Notes: generated from the letters alone by a model not told the origin. A stretch of DNA of 64,000 bases from Deltaproteobacteria bacterium (GCA_021794015.1 JAJYRQ010000018.1:1-64000), one strand, 5' to 3'; shown: positions 36,388 to 45,810, counted from the first letter of the stretch. Program-made: numbers and translations.

Positions 36388-36628
36388 GGTCGTTGCCGAC
36401 TCCCTTCGAGGCTTCGGCTATTGTTGCGCCAGCGGCCAAAGGGCGCAACCGCGCCGTCCGGGGTCCCGGCGCCGGGCGGTGGGCGAATGCCGCCGCTGGG
36501 CGGCCTTAAGCGGCGGCCCTGGCGCGCCTTAAGCGGCGCGCGGCCAGGCTACGGTCTTGCGCCCGCGCGGCCAAGGCCGTATCTCTCGAATTTGAACCGG
36601 GATACCGCCGGTCAAAAGGAGGCCCGCC

Positions 36629-37438
36629 ATGGCAGCAGACTACAAGTGTCTCATCTTCGAACGGCGCGGCGATGTCGCGCGTATAACGCTTAACCGGCCG
36701 CAAGCGTTCAACGCGCTAAACGTCGACGCGGCGCGCGAGCTTGACGCGGCCGCCCGCGCGGTCGAGCACGATTTGAGCGTACGCTGCGTCCTGCTGCGCG
36801 GCGCCGGCAAATCCTTCTGCGCCGGCGGCGACGTCAAGAGCTTCCACGCACACGCCGTCCAAGGCGGCGAGCAAGGCATCGAGGCATATATCGAAGAAGT
36901 CACCGTCTACCTGCACCGGGCGATCGCCCGCCTGGTCCGATGCGCGACGCCCACGGTCGCCGCGATCCAAGGCAGCGCCGCCGGCGGCGGGATGAGCCTC
37001 GGCCTGTCATGCGATTTCGTGCTGGCGGCGGAGTCGGCGCGTTTCACGATGGCCTACACGCGGATCGGCCTGGCTCCCGACGGCTCTTCGACTTACTTCC
37101 TGCCGCGGATAATCGGCATGCGCAAAACGCTCGAGCTGGCGCTGACCAATCGGGGTTTGAGCGCGCAGGAAGCCGAGGCGCTCGGCCTCATCAACCGGGT
37201 CGTGCCCGACGATCGACTCGCGGCCGAAGCCGAGGCGCTGGCCGCCGAGCTGGCGGCGGGACCGACCGCGTCCTTCAGAAAAACCAAGCAACTCCTGCAT
37301 GCCAGCGTCAGCAACACGCTGGAAGCGCAACTTGACCTGGAATGCCGGACCATCTCGGGCCTTGGCCGCACGCACGACGGACAGGAGGGAATCGCGGCGT
37401 TCGTCGAAAAGCGCAAGCCGGCCTTCACCGGCGTTTGA
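36629..37438 (+). CDS. Enoyl-CoA hydratase/isomerase family protein
   Basis: 269 residues, strong ribosome site AAAGGAGG. Crotonase fold: NRPQAFNALNVDAARELDAA, oxyanion-hole strands GKSFCAGGDVKSF near 64 and IQGSAAGGGMSLGLSCDFVLA near 115. The active-site loop reads RIGLAPDGSSTYFLPR, with Asp rather than Glu at the second catalytic position, a pattern of PaaG/PaaB-type isomerases and hydratases. The substrate is unknown. Monocistronic in this context. Confidence 0.92.
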   Translation: MAADYKCLIFERRGDVARITLNRPQAFNALNVDAARELDAAARAVEHDLSVRCVLLRGAGKSFCAGGDVKSFHAHAVQGGEQGIEAYIEEVTVYLHRAIARLVRCATPTVAAIQGSAAGGGMSLGLSCDFVLAAESARFTMAYTRIGLAPDGSSTYFLPRIIGMRKTLELALTNRGLSAQEAEALGLINRVVPDDRLAAEAEALAAELAAGPTASFRKTKQLLHASVSNTLEAQLDLECRTISGLGRTHDGQEGIAAFVEKRKPAFTGV

Positions 37439-37677
37439 CGCGCCCGAGGCTTGGCAGAGAAACTTTGCCGCTGCGCCTTCGGCGATCTCGCGTTAGCTCC
37501 GATAGTCGCAACAGCGCCCGTCAAGACACGGCCTGACACGGCGCGCCCGCCTACCGACTCTTGCAAAATCTAGTTACACAGGCTGAACCGCTCGGGCGCA
37601 CCGCTGTCATTCCCGCGCGCGGCCGCCGCGCGCAGGCGCCCCTGCCTCTGTCACCCTGCGCCTCCCTTCCTGTCACC
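37439..37677. other. Non-coding gap before IS fragment
   Basis: No gene seen. GC-rich, with the bases just before the IS fragment reading CTGTCACCCTG twice (near 37648 and 37671), a short direct repeat. Confidence 0.4.
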
Positions 37678-37866
37678 CTGAGAGGCTGTGATCTTTTGAG
37701 GTGTTGGTGGTGAAGAACTGAATCTAATGGAGGGCACTGAGGCAGTGGTGAGGAGGGCGCGATGGCGGCAATGGAGAGAGCGCGGCTGCGGGTTGCGGAG
37801 CGCCGGCAGCTTCGCTTGGAGGCGATTGATCTTGATGCGCTGATCGGCGCGGAGCATCCGGCGCGG
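37678..37866 (+). mobile_element. Truncated 5' fragment of the IS1182-type element
   Basis: Nearly identical to the first 190 bp of the element at 31155: the left inverted repeat, the leader and the transposase start (MAAMERARLRVAERRQLRLE) are all present. The reading frame here lacks the 2-bp insertion seen in the larger copy. Identity stops after GCGCGG at 37866; the rest of the element is missing. Confidence 0.9.
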
Positions 37867-37957
37867 CCCTGGGTGGCTGACTAATCACCCGCATACGTTG
37901 CTCCTGGCGCAGCCCCAGTCCGGGCGATTTCTCCGACCCGCGGCGGGGAGCTTAGGC

Positions 37958-38611
37958 TTAGACGCCGCGGGCGTCGGGCCCCCAGATATGCTTGTGCATC
38001 TGAAGCTGAAGGCGTACCGGGAGCCGGTCGGCCAGAATCCAGGAGGCCAGCTCGGCCGGCGCAAGAAGGCCGAAGGCGCAGCTAAACAGTACTGCGTTGA
38101 CCCGGGCGGCCAGCTCTCTTTCGGTCACCACAGCACGGGCCCATTCGTAATCGCCCCGGTCGGCGATGACGAATTTCACCTCGTCGCAGGGGGCCAGGCG
38201 CTCCAGGTTGGACCAGCGGTTGCGGTGCGACTCGCCGCTGGCCGGGCATTTGAGGTCCATTATCTTGACCACGCGCCGGTCAACGGCGCTTAAGTCGGCG
38301 GCGCCCGAGGTCTCGACCATCACGCTAAAGTCCCGGTCGGCCAGCCCGGCCATCAGAGGAAAAACCGCCGGCTGGATTAGCGGCTCGCCGCCGGTGATTT
38401 CGACCAGGCGGCATCGGTAACCGGCGACGGCGGCGATTACTTCCTCCACCCGCATGCGGCGGCCGGCATAGAAAGCATACTGAGTGTCGCACCAGGCGCA
38501 GCGCAGGTGGCATCCGGCAAGCCGCACGAAGACGCAGGGCCGTCCCGCGTGGGTTGATTCGCCCTGGATGCTGAAGAAAATCTCGTTAACCTTTAGGCTC
38601 TCGCGGTTCAT
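37958..38611 (-). CDS. queE: 7-carboxy-7-deazaguanine synthase
   Basis: 217 residues from ATG 38611 (MNRESLKVNEIFFSIQGEST); the longer frame runs through larC coding sequence and is rejected. The radical-SAM cluster motif is CHLRCAWCDTQYAF (CX3CX2C). LVEITGGEPLIQPAV binds SAM, and VMVETSGAADLSAVDRR follows. It makes the 7-deazaguanine core of queuosine precursors. It overlaps the larC 3' end by 26 bp. Other que genes are not in this window. Confidence 0.94.
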   Translation of the reverse strand: MNRESLKVNEIFFSIQGESTHAGRPCVFVRLAGCHLRCAWCDTQYAFYAGRRMRVEEVIAAVAGYRCRLVEITGGEPLIQPAVFPLMAGLADRDFSVMVETSGAADLSAVDRRVVKIMDLKCPASGESHRNRWSNLERLAPCDEVKFVIADRGDYEWARAVVTERELAARVNAVLFSCAFGLLAPAELASWILADRLPVRLQLQMHKHIWGPDARGV

Positions 38612-39785
38612 CACTCCAACGCCCGGCGCGGGCGGCCTCTGCCGCTTCTTCCATGACCTGCCGAAGCGGCACCTGATGCTCGAGCGCCTGGCGTTTGCAA
38701 TCCTCGTATTCGGGCGCAAACTTGGTCTCGGCGGCCGTGGTGCCGGAGACCTTGACCCTGACCTCGCCAAAGCGGGTGGTCACCCGGCCGAGCGCGCGCC
38801 TGAGGGACAGGCGCGACACCGGATGAAAGCGTACTCCGATGGTCGAGGTCTCGTTGAAGATGGTTGCGATGAGGCTCTGGCGCACGGCGGCTTGCGTCAG
38901 CACGGCGACGATCACGCCGGGCCTGCCCTTTTTCATCAGCGTCGGCGTGAGGGTTACGTCGCGCGCGCCTTGGGCGAACAGCCGCTCGGCCAGATGCTCG
39001 TAGAGCTGGGGATTGAGGTCGTCGATGTTGGTCTCGATTTGCACCAGCTCCTCGCCCTGTGTGGCGCCGGCCAAGCGGCCGAGCAGCACCCGAAGCACGT
39101 TGGGCCGGTCGTCGAGCGCGCGCGCGCCGGCGCCGTAGCCAACCCGTTCCACGACAAAATCGCAGGCCTCCGGCGCCGGGCGCGCCAGCGCCTTGAGCAG
39201 CGCCGCGCCGGTGGGCGTGACCATCTCGCCCGCGCCGTCGCCCAGGCGCAGCGAAAAGCCGGACAACAGCTCGGCCGTCGCCGGCGCCGGAACCGGAAGC
39301 ATCCCGTGGCGCGAGGCAACGAAACCGCTGCCCGCCGGCAACGGCGAGACCAGAAGCTCGCTAACCTCGAGCGCGTGAAGACACCAGACGGCCGCGACCA
39401 CGTCAATGATTGAATCGACCGCGCCCACCTCGTGGAAATGGACCTCTTCGGGCTTCACCCGATGCACCTTGGCCTCGGCCTCGGCGAGCAGTTCGATTAC
39501 GTGCCGCGCTTGCTGGGAGACCCCGGCAGGCAGCCGAGCGCCGGCGATGATCTCCAGCACCGCCGCGGCTTTGCGCTCCTGCTGCTTGGCGGTCACCTCG
39601 ACGTTGAACTTGATCGCCGAGATGCCCGATTGGCTTCTGGGCTCAAACGACAGCCGATAGCCGTCAAGCGGCAGCGAGGCAAGCGCAGCCTTGAGCGCCT
39701 CACGATCGGCGCCGAGGTCGACCAGGGCGCCGACCATCATATCGCCGCTCAAGCCCGAGAAGGCATCCAAAAAAGCTGTTGCCAT
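38586..39785 (-). CDS. larC: Nickel-pincer cofactor (nickel insertion) protein LarC
   Basis: 399 residues. Family marks: FLDAFSGLSGDMMVGALVDLG at the N-terminus, VHFHEVGAVDSIIDVVAAVW near 130, GMLPVPAPATAELLSGF near 172, and VTPTGAALLKAL near 200. LarC inserts nickel into the pincer cofactor of lactate racemase and related enzymes. In some bacteria larC is split by a programmed frameshift; here it is a single frame. LarB and LarE genes are not nearby. Located directly upstream of queE. Confidence 0.93.
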   Translation of the reverse strand: MATAFLDAFSGLSGDMMVGALVDLGADREALKAALASLPLDGYRLSFEPRSQSGISAIKFNVEVTAKQQERKAAAVLEIIAGARLPAGVSQQARHVIELLAEAEAKVHRVKPEEVHFHEVGAVDSIIDVVAAVWCLHALEVSELLVSPLPAGSGFVASRHGMLPVPAPATAELLSGFSLRLGDGAGEMVTPTGAALLKALARPAPEACDFVVERVGYGAGARALDDRPNVLRVLLGRLAGATQGEELVQIETNIDDLNPQLYEHLAERLFAQGARDVTLTPTLMKKGRPGVIVAVLTQAAVRQSLIATIFNETSTIGVRFHPVSRLSLRRALGRVTTRFGEVRVKVSGTTAAETKFAPEYEDCKRQALEHQVPLRQVMEEAAEAARAGRWSDEPREPKG

Positions 39786-39944
39786 CGCCTCTGGCCTTTA
39801 CTCGAACGCACCGGCTGTATAGCATCAAACGCCCGTGGTCTTATAGCGTAATTGTTTGGTTGTACGCATGGAACCGTGCCGGCAGGGGCTCAGGCAGGCG
39901 TTCGAGCCGGAGCGCCGGGATCGCACAACCGGCTCGACAGCGCG

Positions 39945-40811
39945 ATGAAGGTAACCAAGGCTGTCATAGTGGCGGCTGGGTGGGGCACGCGGATGTTGCC
40001 CGCCTCCAAGGTCGTGCCCAAGGAGCTGCTGCCGGTGGTCGACGTTCCGGCGATTCAGCTCGTGGTCGAGGAGGTTGCGGCCTGCGGGATCCGCGATGTG
40101 ATCGTGGTGGTCGCGCCGGGCCGCAGCCAGGTGCTGGACCATTTTCGAGCGGCGCCCGAGCTTGAGCGCTACCTCGCAGAGCGCGGCAAGCGGGACCTGC
40201 TTAAGCTGGTGCGCCGGCCAGCCGAGCTGGCCAACGTACGCAGCGTCTTACAAGAAAAGGCGCTGGGACTCGGTCATGCCGTTCTTCAGGCCCGCGAAGC
40301 GGCGGGGGACGAGCCGTTTGCGCTGTTGCTTCCCGACGACATCTTTGCCGCACCCCGGCCCTGCCTGGCGCAAATTCTCGAAACGGCGCAGCAGAAAGGC
40401 GCGCCGGCGGTGGCGCTAACCCGGGTGGCACGCAGCGAGGTCAGCAAGTACGGCATCGTGCGGGCGGAACCGGCCGGGCCGCGCACCTACCGGCTTTCAG
40501 GGATGGTCGAAAAGCCTGAACCCGAGACGGCGCCCAGCGATCTGGCGATCGTCGGCCGCTACATTCTGCCGCCGGAGATTTTCCCGCTCCTGGCAGACGT
40601 CAGGCCGGGGGCCGGCGGGGAAATTCAGTTGACCGACGCGCTGGCGCGGCTGTCCGCAACGCGTCCGGTTTACGGCTGCCAGTTCGAGGGCGAGCGCTTT
40701 GACGTTGGCGACCGTCTGGGGTTCCTGCGGGCGCAGATAGCCTTTGCCCTTCGGCGTCCCGAGCTGGCCGAAGGGTTGCGCGGGATGCTGCGCTCGTTTA
40801 TTTCCTCTTAG
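39945..40811 (+). CDS. galU: UTP-glucose-1-phosphate uridylyltransferase
   Basis: 288 residues from ATG 39945 (MKVTKAVIVAAGWGTRML); a frame extending to 39852 lacks family sequence. The nucleotide-binding signature VIVAAGWGTRMLPASKVVPKELLPVVD is split here as GWGTRML and VPKELLPVVD. Later blocks: FALLLPDDIFA, YGIVRAEPAG, GMVEKPEPETAPSDLAIVGR and LTDALARLSA. It makes UDP-glucose for cell-surface polysaccharide. Divergent from larC; tRNA-Ala follows immediately. Confidence 0.95.
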   Translation: MKVTKAVIVAAGWGTRMLPASKVVPKELLPVVDVPAIQLVVEEVAACGIRDVIVVVAPGRSQVLDHFRAAPELERYLAERGKRDLLKLVRRPAELANVRSVLQEKALGLGHAVLQAREAAGDEPFALLLPDDIFAAPRPCLAQILETAQQKGAPAVALTRVARSEVSKYGIVRAEPAGPRTYRLSGMVEKPEPETAPSDLAIVGRYILPPEIFPLLADVRPGAGGEIQLTDALARLSATRPVYGCQFEGERFDVGDRLGFLRAQIAFALRRPELAEGLRGMLRSFISS

Positions 40812-40814
40812 GGT

Positions 40815-40890
40815 GGGGCAGTAGCTCAGCTGGGAGAGCACTACGTTCGCAACGTAGGGGTCGAGGGTTCAAATCCCTTCTGCTCCACCA
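40815..40890 (+). tRNA. tRNA-Ala (anticodon CGC)
   Basis: Complete cloverleaf with encoded CCA. Acceptor GGGGCAG pairs with CTGCTCC and contains the G3-U70 wobble that specifies alanine. Anticodon stem CTACG/CGTAG encloses TTCGCAA, giving anticodon CGC. It starts 3 bp after the galU stop and may be co-transcribed. Confidence 0.96.
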
Positions 40891-41048
40891 ACCGCCGACC
40901 CCGGCAAGTCAGGCTCCCGAAAGCGTCGGACACCCGGTTCGGGTTGAGCCTCCGGCTTGGAGAGGGCGCTTGCCACGGTTGGAGTGAGAAGCGGCTGGCA
41001 ACGGGCGCGTGCTGGTTCCTAGGCGTCTAAGGAGACTGCTCGCGCGGC

Positions 41049-42104
41049 TCAGGGGGCCCCTTGCCCCTGGGGAGGGCCGGGCGGGGCCGCCGGCGCCTGA
41101 GGAGCGGGAAACGGCCCCGCCGGCTGCATCGTCACCATCTGCGGCTGGGCAATTCTCAGAAAGGCTTTGCCCAAGTGGTTTTCGATAATCTTAACGCTGC
41201 CGGTTCCGTTAAAAGTGTGGGTGACGGCGTGGAACACCGAAAGGACATCGTCCTGGAGGTCTTGGTCTACCTCGAGGTCTTCCACAAGAAGCCCTAACTC
41301 CTTGACCCGGTCTCGGTGAATAAACCTCGTATGACTCTTGAAATTTCCGTGATCCGCGAGCTTCTTGGCAATCTCGAGACCCTTTCGCTTAGCATCCGCG
41401 TGCCCGCTGAACATATACTCTGATAGCCACTCGGCAACAAACGACTCCGAAAGTTCCCGAGCAAGCTTACATTGAACGATGAGGGCCGGCCCATACTGCC
41501 TTAGTATAGGGAGCCAAGCCGGCAGAAGCGCGGGCTGCTTGAGACATTCCTGCTTGGCCAGTTCGAACTGCTCCAAGATAGCGTGCGCCGGTACTGCGGC
41601 ATAGCCCAGCTCCGTCTGTACGATGAACTGCGGGTCGATCGGGCCCAAGAACGAGTGTTTGCCCATTACGATCACGTTGGCAGAGCAGGCAAGCATCGTT
41701 GCCGCGGACATAGCCGCGTGCGGGACGAAGACCCGTACGTCGGAAAACCTGGAGCGGACGTACTTGACGATTGCTTCAGTGGCCTCCGCGGATCCGCCCG
41801 GCGAGTGAACAATCAGATCAATGGCGGGGCCGGCAAGCCCGTGAAGCACCTCCATGAAGCCTTGAAGGTCCTCGGGGCTGATGCTTACGAGATCCGGGGC
41901 GATTCCACCCGGCGTCGGCTGGGTCCACTTGGCCGCGTAGAGAACGACCGGGCGCCTGGTACGCTGGGCAACCTGCGCCAGATACTTGCGCCTAACGACG
42001 TCGAACGCGCTAACGGCCGGTGGCGCTTGGCCGGGCTGAACTGACTGCGCAATTTGCTTGTGAAGCTGTTGGAGCTCCTGCAGGATTTCTCCCCAAGTTG
42101 GCAA
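41049..42104 (-). CDS. ClpP/SppA-like serine protease of the SDH-proteinase (PF01972-type) family
   Basis: 351 residues. The ClpP-like core is visible: PAIDLIVHSPGGSAEATEAIVKYVR near 94-116 and VFVPHAAMSAATMLACSAN with the candidate nucleophile S133, then VMGKHSFLGPIDPQ. A membrane segment is not evident in the core, and the C-terminal 40 residues are Pro/Ala/Gln-rich. This family is related to signal-peptide peptidases and is called serine dehydrogenase proteinase. It is the last gene of a three-gene minus-strand operon. Specific substrates are unknown. Confidence 0.85.
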   Translation of the reverse strand: MPTWGEILQELQQLHKQIAQSVQPGQAPPAVSAFDVVRRKYLAQVAQRTRRPVVLYAAKWTQPTPGGIAPDLVSISPEDLQGFMEVLHGLAGPAIDLIVHSPGGSAEATEAIVKYVRSRFSDVRVFVPHAAMSAATMLACSANVIVMGKHSFLGPIDPQFIVQTELGYAAVPAHAILEQFELAKQECLKQPALLPAWLPILRQYGPALIVQCKLARELSESFVAEWLSEYMFSGHADAKRKGLEIAKKLADHGNFKSHTRFIHRDRVKELGLLVEDLEVDQDLQDDVLSVFHAVTHTFNGTGSVKIIENHLGKAFLRIAQPQMVTMQPAGPFPAPQAPAAPPGPPQGQGAP

Positions 42105-42121
42105 GAGAGCGGCTCCGGCGC

Positions 42122-42328
42122 TCAGCGATTTGATCTGTCGCTGGTGAAGTACAAAGCCTTGGGAGCCAGCAACTGGGTGTAGATGCTCGTCTGCCGAGCA
42201 GCAGCCTCGTAGCTGCCGTAGGCCTCAAGCAAATCCACGATCCCCGGATTGGAAGCCTCAAGCTCTTCTTCCATCCGCCTGAGGTCAGCCTCCACCTCTG
42301 CTCTCACCTTTTCTTCGTCACTGCTCAT
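42122..42328 (-). CDS. Small acidic protein of the protease operon
   Basis: 68 residues: MSSDEEKVRAEVEADLRRME, then a helix-rich EELEASNPGIVDLLEAYGSY. No known family. A good ribosome site (GGAGG) lies upstream of ATG 42328, and the start overlaps the stop of the previous small gene (ATGA at 42325-42328). It ends 17 bp before the protease gene. The arrangement makes a real gene likely despite its size. Function unknown. Confidence 0.6.
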   Translation of the reverse strand: MSSDEEKVRAEVEADLRRMEEELEASNPGIVDLLEAYGSYEAAARQTSIYTQLLAPKALYFTSDRSNR

Positions 42329-42612
42329 GGTGTGCCTCCGACTCCGTGGTCGTTTCCGATCCGCGGCTTCCGTTGTGAGTCGAGGGACTGTCCTATGGCA
42401 AGGCTGGAGTCATTCGTCGGCTCCATAGGTGCTATGCCAGCGCCCAGGGGCGTCCTAATGACCAGCGGGTGCTCGAGGTGCCTGGGTTCTTTTACAGGAT
42501 GTCGAGGCACGGGCGTGCTAACCTCGGCGGGCAGATACTTGGGCTCCCCGGCCGGTCGGGCGGGGTGTGTCACAACCCTGACAAATAGTGGCATCATAAT
42601 GGCGCCCCTCAC
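42325..42612 (-). CDS. Small protein of the protease operon, unknown
   Basis: 95 residues (inner start at 42597, MPLFVRVVTH, possible). Composition is Pro/Val-rich with PAEVSTPVPRHPVKEPRHLE. No recognised domain. It is included because its stop overlaps the next gene by ATGA and the three genes read in one direction without gaps. Confidence 0.45.
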   Translation of the reverse strand: MRGAIMMPLFVRVVTHPARPAGEPKYLPAEVSTPVPRHPVKEPRHLEHPLVIRTPLGAGIAPMEPTNDSSLAIGQSLDSQRKPRIGNDHGVGGTP

Positions 42613-42897
42613 GGTAGTCCAAGGGCCTATCGTGCGTCAACGCTTAGCGCCGCTCGGGAACGACGGCTAGGGTGCAACTTTTCACTCCCCAGCAAGGCAA
42701 TCGTCGTGCCACCTTCTCGCGTTCGATCCTGAAGCGGGCCTGCTCACCCCTCGTTCAATGGCAAGACACGCCCCCTATGCCCCAGCGTGGAGGCTGCTTT
42801 TATGCGTTTGTCTTTTCTTCGTGCGAGCCTCTGAGGTATCAACGTTTCCCCTACGATGGCAGCGTAGATGCGTACCGGGCCCATGCCTGGCGCTCGG

Positions 42898-43215
42898 CTA
42901 GTCCCGGGCCGAGCGGCAGCGCCACGCCACGATGCCTCCGAGCACGATGAGCGCGCCGAGCGCGACGAAGTGCCAGTCATCCCACATGTCCGAAAACGTC
43001 GCTCCGAAGCCCAACCCGCCGCCCGAGACGATTAAAAGCGCGCCCCAGAAAACGCAGATGGCGATAAAGCTGTACTCGACCGCGCGGCTCTCTCGCGCCG
43101 AGCCGGGATTTACCTGGTGGCCGTGGCGATGATGGCTCTCGTCGCGCGGCATCACCGCCGGCGTGTGGAGAGGCCTCGCTGCGCCATCCACGGAGGGTTC
43201 GGAGCTCTGGTCCAT
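42898..43215 (-). CDS. Small two-helix membrane protein, unknown
   Basis: 105 residues. A His-rich N-terminal tail (DESHHRHGHQVN) is followed by two hydrophobic helices, FIAICVFWGALLIVSGGGLG and WHFVALGALIVLGGIVAWRC, giving a hairpin topology. No family recognised. It stands alone between the protease operon and trmFO. The His-rich segment could bind metal, which is speculative. Confidence 0.45.
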   Translation of the reverse strand: MDQSSEPSVDGAARPLHTPAVMPRDESHHRHGHQVNPGSARESRAVEYSFIAICVFWGALLIVSGGGLGFGATFSDMWDDWHFVALGALIVLGGIVAWRCRSARD

Positions 43216-43480
43216 CGGTCGCCTCGCTGGCCAAAGCCGGCAAGCCTGCAGGCCACGGCACGAAAAGCCGCACCCGATGCTCGGCCTCGCAGCCGTAGCT
43301 TATCGTGTGCCGGCGCGCCGGCCCCGTCCGCACCCGGCGGCCCGTGGGTCCGTAGCGCCCAAAACGGCGGCTTGCGGGCCGCCAAGCCGCATCGGCGCGA
43401 CTTACGCGCTCGTCCTGCTATGATTCTAGCCATTGGCCGGTGGGTTTTCACCCGGCCGGCAGCCGGGTTCTAAAGACGTC

Positions 43481-44869
43481 ATGACGACCGTCAATGTGCT
43501 CGGAGCGGGGCTTGCCGGCAGCGAGGCGGCCTATCAGCTTGCGCGGCGCTCGGTGCCGGTGCGGCTTTTCGAGATGCGTCCGGCCTCGATGACGCCGGCG
43601 CATCGCACCGCTTTCTTCGGCGAGCTGGTCTGCTCGAACTCCCTTAAGAGCGTCTCACCCGAGACCGCATCGGGCGTCTTGAAGGAGGAGATGCGGCGCT
43701 TGGGTTCGCTGGTGATGGCCGCCGCCGAGGCCGCCTCGATTCCCGCCGGCAGCGCGCTGGCGGTTGATCGCGAGGAGTTCGGGCGTTTTCTTACCGCGAC
43801 GCTTGAGGGGATGGCCAACGTCGAAATCGTAAGGCGCGAGGTCACGGCAATCCCGGAGGGGCCGACGATCGTGGCCAGCGGGCCGCTCACCAGCCCGGCC
43901 TTGGAGCGCGCGCTGCAAGCGCTCGCCGGTCCGCGCCACCTTTATTTTTACGACGCCGTTTCCCCGGTGGTGACGGCCGAGTCGATCGATATGGCGCGCG
44001 TCTTTCGCGCCTCGCGCTACGGCCAAGGGGGCGACGATTACATCAACTGCCCGCTTTCCCGGCAGGAGTACGAGGCGTTCGTCGAGGCGCTGGTTTCGGC
44101 CGAGGTCGTCGCCCCGCATCCCTTCGAGCGGGCGGTCTACTTCGAAGGATGCGTGCCGATCGAGGAGCTTGCGCGCCGGGGCCGCCTAACGCTGGCCTTT
44201 GGCCCGATGCGGCCGGTGGGATTGGTCGCCCCGCTAACCGGGCGCCGGCCGTTTGCCGTGGTGCAACTGCGCGGCGACGATCGGGCCGGCACGCTCTACA
44301 ATATCGTGGGTTTCCAGACCAAGATGACCTACGGCGCGCAGCGCGCCATCTTGCGCATGATACCCGGGCTGGAAAGGGCGGAGTTCGTCCGTTACGGATC
44401 GCTGCATCGCAACACGTTTCTCAATTCGCCGGCGCTTTTGCGGCCCAGCTTGCAGCTTCGCGGCCGCGACGATCTCTTCGTGGCGGGTCAGCTTACCGGG
44501 GTCGAGGGCTACCTGGAATCGGCGGCCACCGGGCTTGTCGCGGCGCTCAACGCGGCGCGTCTTACAGCCGGCGCGCCGTTGCTTACGGTGCCGGCCGAGA
44601 CCGTTTTGGGCTCCCTGATCGGCTACATCACCGATCCGGCCAGGGGCGACTTTCAGCCGATGAACGCGAATTTCGGCCTGCTGCCGGCGCTGGACGCGGT
44701 TGCGCTTCGAGGGCGCGAAAAAAAGCGCGCCCTTGCCGAACGGGCGCGCGCTGCATTTGAGCGCTGGATCGAGGATTGCGTCCTCGAGGCCGGTGCGCAC
44801 GCGGCTTGGGCGGCGCAAGCGGCCGGTGCCGGGCCCGAGGCGGGCGCTTTGCGGGCTGCCGGCCGATGA
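43481..44869 (+). CDS. trmFO: Folate-dependent tRNA (uracil-54-C5)-methyltransferase
   Basis: 462 residues from ATG 43481 (MTTVNVLGAGLAGSEAAYQL); an upstream extension is not needed. FAD-binding VLGAGLAGSEAAYQLARR, then ELVCSNSLKSVSPETASG, YDAVSPVV, DDYINCPLSRQEYEAF, GCVPIEELARRG and LTGVEGYLESAATGLVAAL. It makes m5U54 in tRNA using methylene-tetrahydrofolate. It overlaps the following gene by ATGA (44866-44869). Confidence 0.96.
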   Translation: MTTVNVLGAGLAGSEAAYQLARRSVPVRLFEMRPASMTPAHRTAFFGELVCSNSLKSVSPETASGVLKEEMRRLGSLVMAAAEAASIPAGSALAVDREEFGRFLTATLEGMANVEIVRREVTAIPEGPTIVASGPLTSPALERALQALAGPRHLYFYDAVSPVVTAESIDMARVFRASRYGQGGDDYINCPLSRQEYEAFVEALVSAEVVAPHPFERAVYFEGCVPIEELARRGRLTLAFGPMRPVGLVAPLTGRRPFAVVQLRGDDRAGTLYNIVGFQTKMTYGAQRAILRMIPGLERAEFVRYGSLHRNTFLNSPALLRPSLQLRGRDDLFVAGQLTGVEGYLESAATGLVAALNAARLTAGAPLLTVPAETVLGSLIGYITDPARGDFQPMNANFGLLPALDAVALRGREKKRALAERARAAFERWIEDCVLEAGAHAAWAAQAAGAGPEAGALRAAGR

Positions 44870-45810
44870 TCGTCGCCGCGCTCGACGTTGGGACCAACTC
44901 GGTTCTGATGCTGCTGGCGCGCTTGGCGGCGGGCAGCGCGCCGGTTGCGCTCGACGATCTTTGTGAGATCACCCGCTTGGGACGCGGCGTAGACCGCACC
45001 GGCCGGCTTGACCCTGAGTCGGCCAGGCGGACGCTGGCGACGATCTCACGCTTTGCCGCACAGGCGCGCGCACGCGGCGCCGAGCGGACCGTCGCCGTCG
45101 CAACGAGCGCAATGCGCGAGGCCGCCGACGGGCCGGAGTTCGTCGCGGCGGTCGCCCGGCAAACCGGAGTGCAGCTCGAGGTCATATCCGGCCGGACCGA
45201 GGCCTCTCTCAACTATGTCAGCGCCGTCAAGGGACTGGGCCTGGACCCGGCGGCCCGCCTGCTCATCCTGGATGTCGGCGGGGGCTCGACCGAGCTTATC
45301 ACGGCGGCGCCCGGCTCGGAGCCCCGGCTGGCAAGCCTCGCGCTCGGTTCGGTCCGGCTGACCGAGCGGCTGGTGCGAAGCGATCCGCCGACGCTAGCCG
45401 ATCAGCGGACGGTTCGCGCCGCGGTCAAGGCCGAGCTGTCGCAGCTTGGATGGACCTTCAAGCCGGAGATCGTGGTAGGCGTCGCCGGCACGGTGACCAC
45501 GCTCTGCGCCGTGAGCCGGAAGCTTGCGGCGTACGACGCCGGGCGTGTGCATGGCCAGCGTCTTTCCCGGGCGGAAATCGAGGCCACCACGCGGCTGCTG
45601 GCTCGTCTGCCGCACGATGCGCGGCTTAAGCTGCCCGGCATGGTGGAAGGCCGGGCCGACGTTATCTTTGCCGGCGCGGCGATCGTCGACTGCGTCATGG
45701 AGGCCTGCGGCGCCGCCGAATTGGTGGTGAGCGACCACGGCGTGCGCTGGGGGCTTGTCTGGCGCGAAGCCGAAAAGCTTTTCCGCGTCGGCGGCGCAGC
45801 CGCCGACTGA
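44866..45810 (+). CDS. Ppx/GppA-family exopolyphosphatase/pppGpp phosphatase
   Basis: 314 residues from ATG 44866 (MIVAALDVGTNSVLMLLARL), chosen for the ATGA overlap with trmFO. Actin-like ATPase blocks: DVGTNSVLML, VAVATSAMREAADGPEF, GRTEASLNYVSAVKGL and LILDVGGGSTELIT. The short length (no C-terminal HD-like domain) is typical of single-domain Ppx. It degrades polyphosphate or pppGpp. Co-transcribed with trmFO. Confidence 0.92.
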   Translation: MIVAALDVGTNSVLMLLARLAAGSAPVALDDLCEITRLGRGVDRTGRLDPESARRTLATISRFAAQARARGAERTVAVATSAMREAADGPEFVAAVARQTGVQLEVISGRTEASLNYVSAVKGLGLDPAARLLILDVGGGSTELITAAPGSEPRLASLALGSVRLTERLVRSDPPTLADQRTVRAAVKAELSQLGWTFKPEIVVGVAGTVTTLCAVSRKLAAYDAGRVHGQRLSRAEIEATTRLLARLPHDARLKLPGMVEGRADVIFAGAAIVDCVMEACGAAELVVSDHGVRWGLVWREAEKLFRVGGAAAD

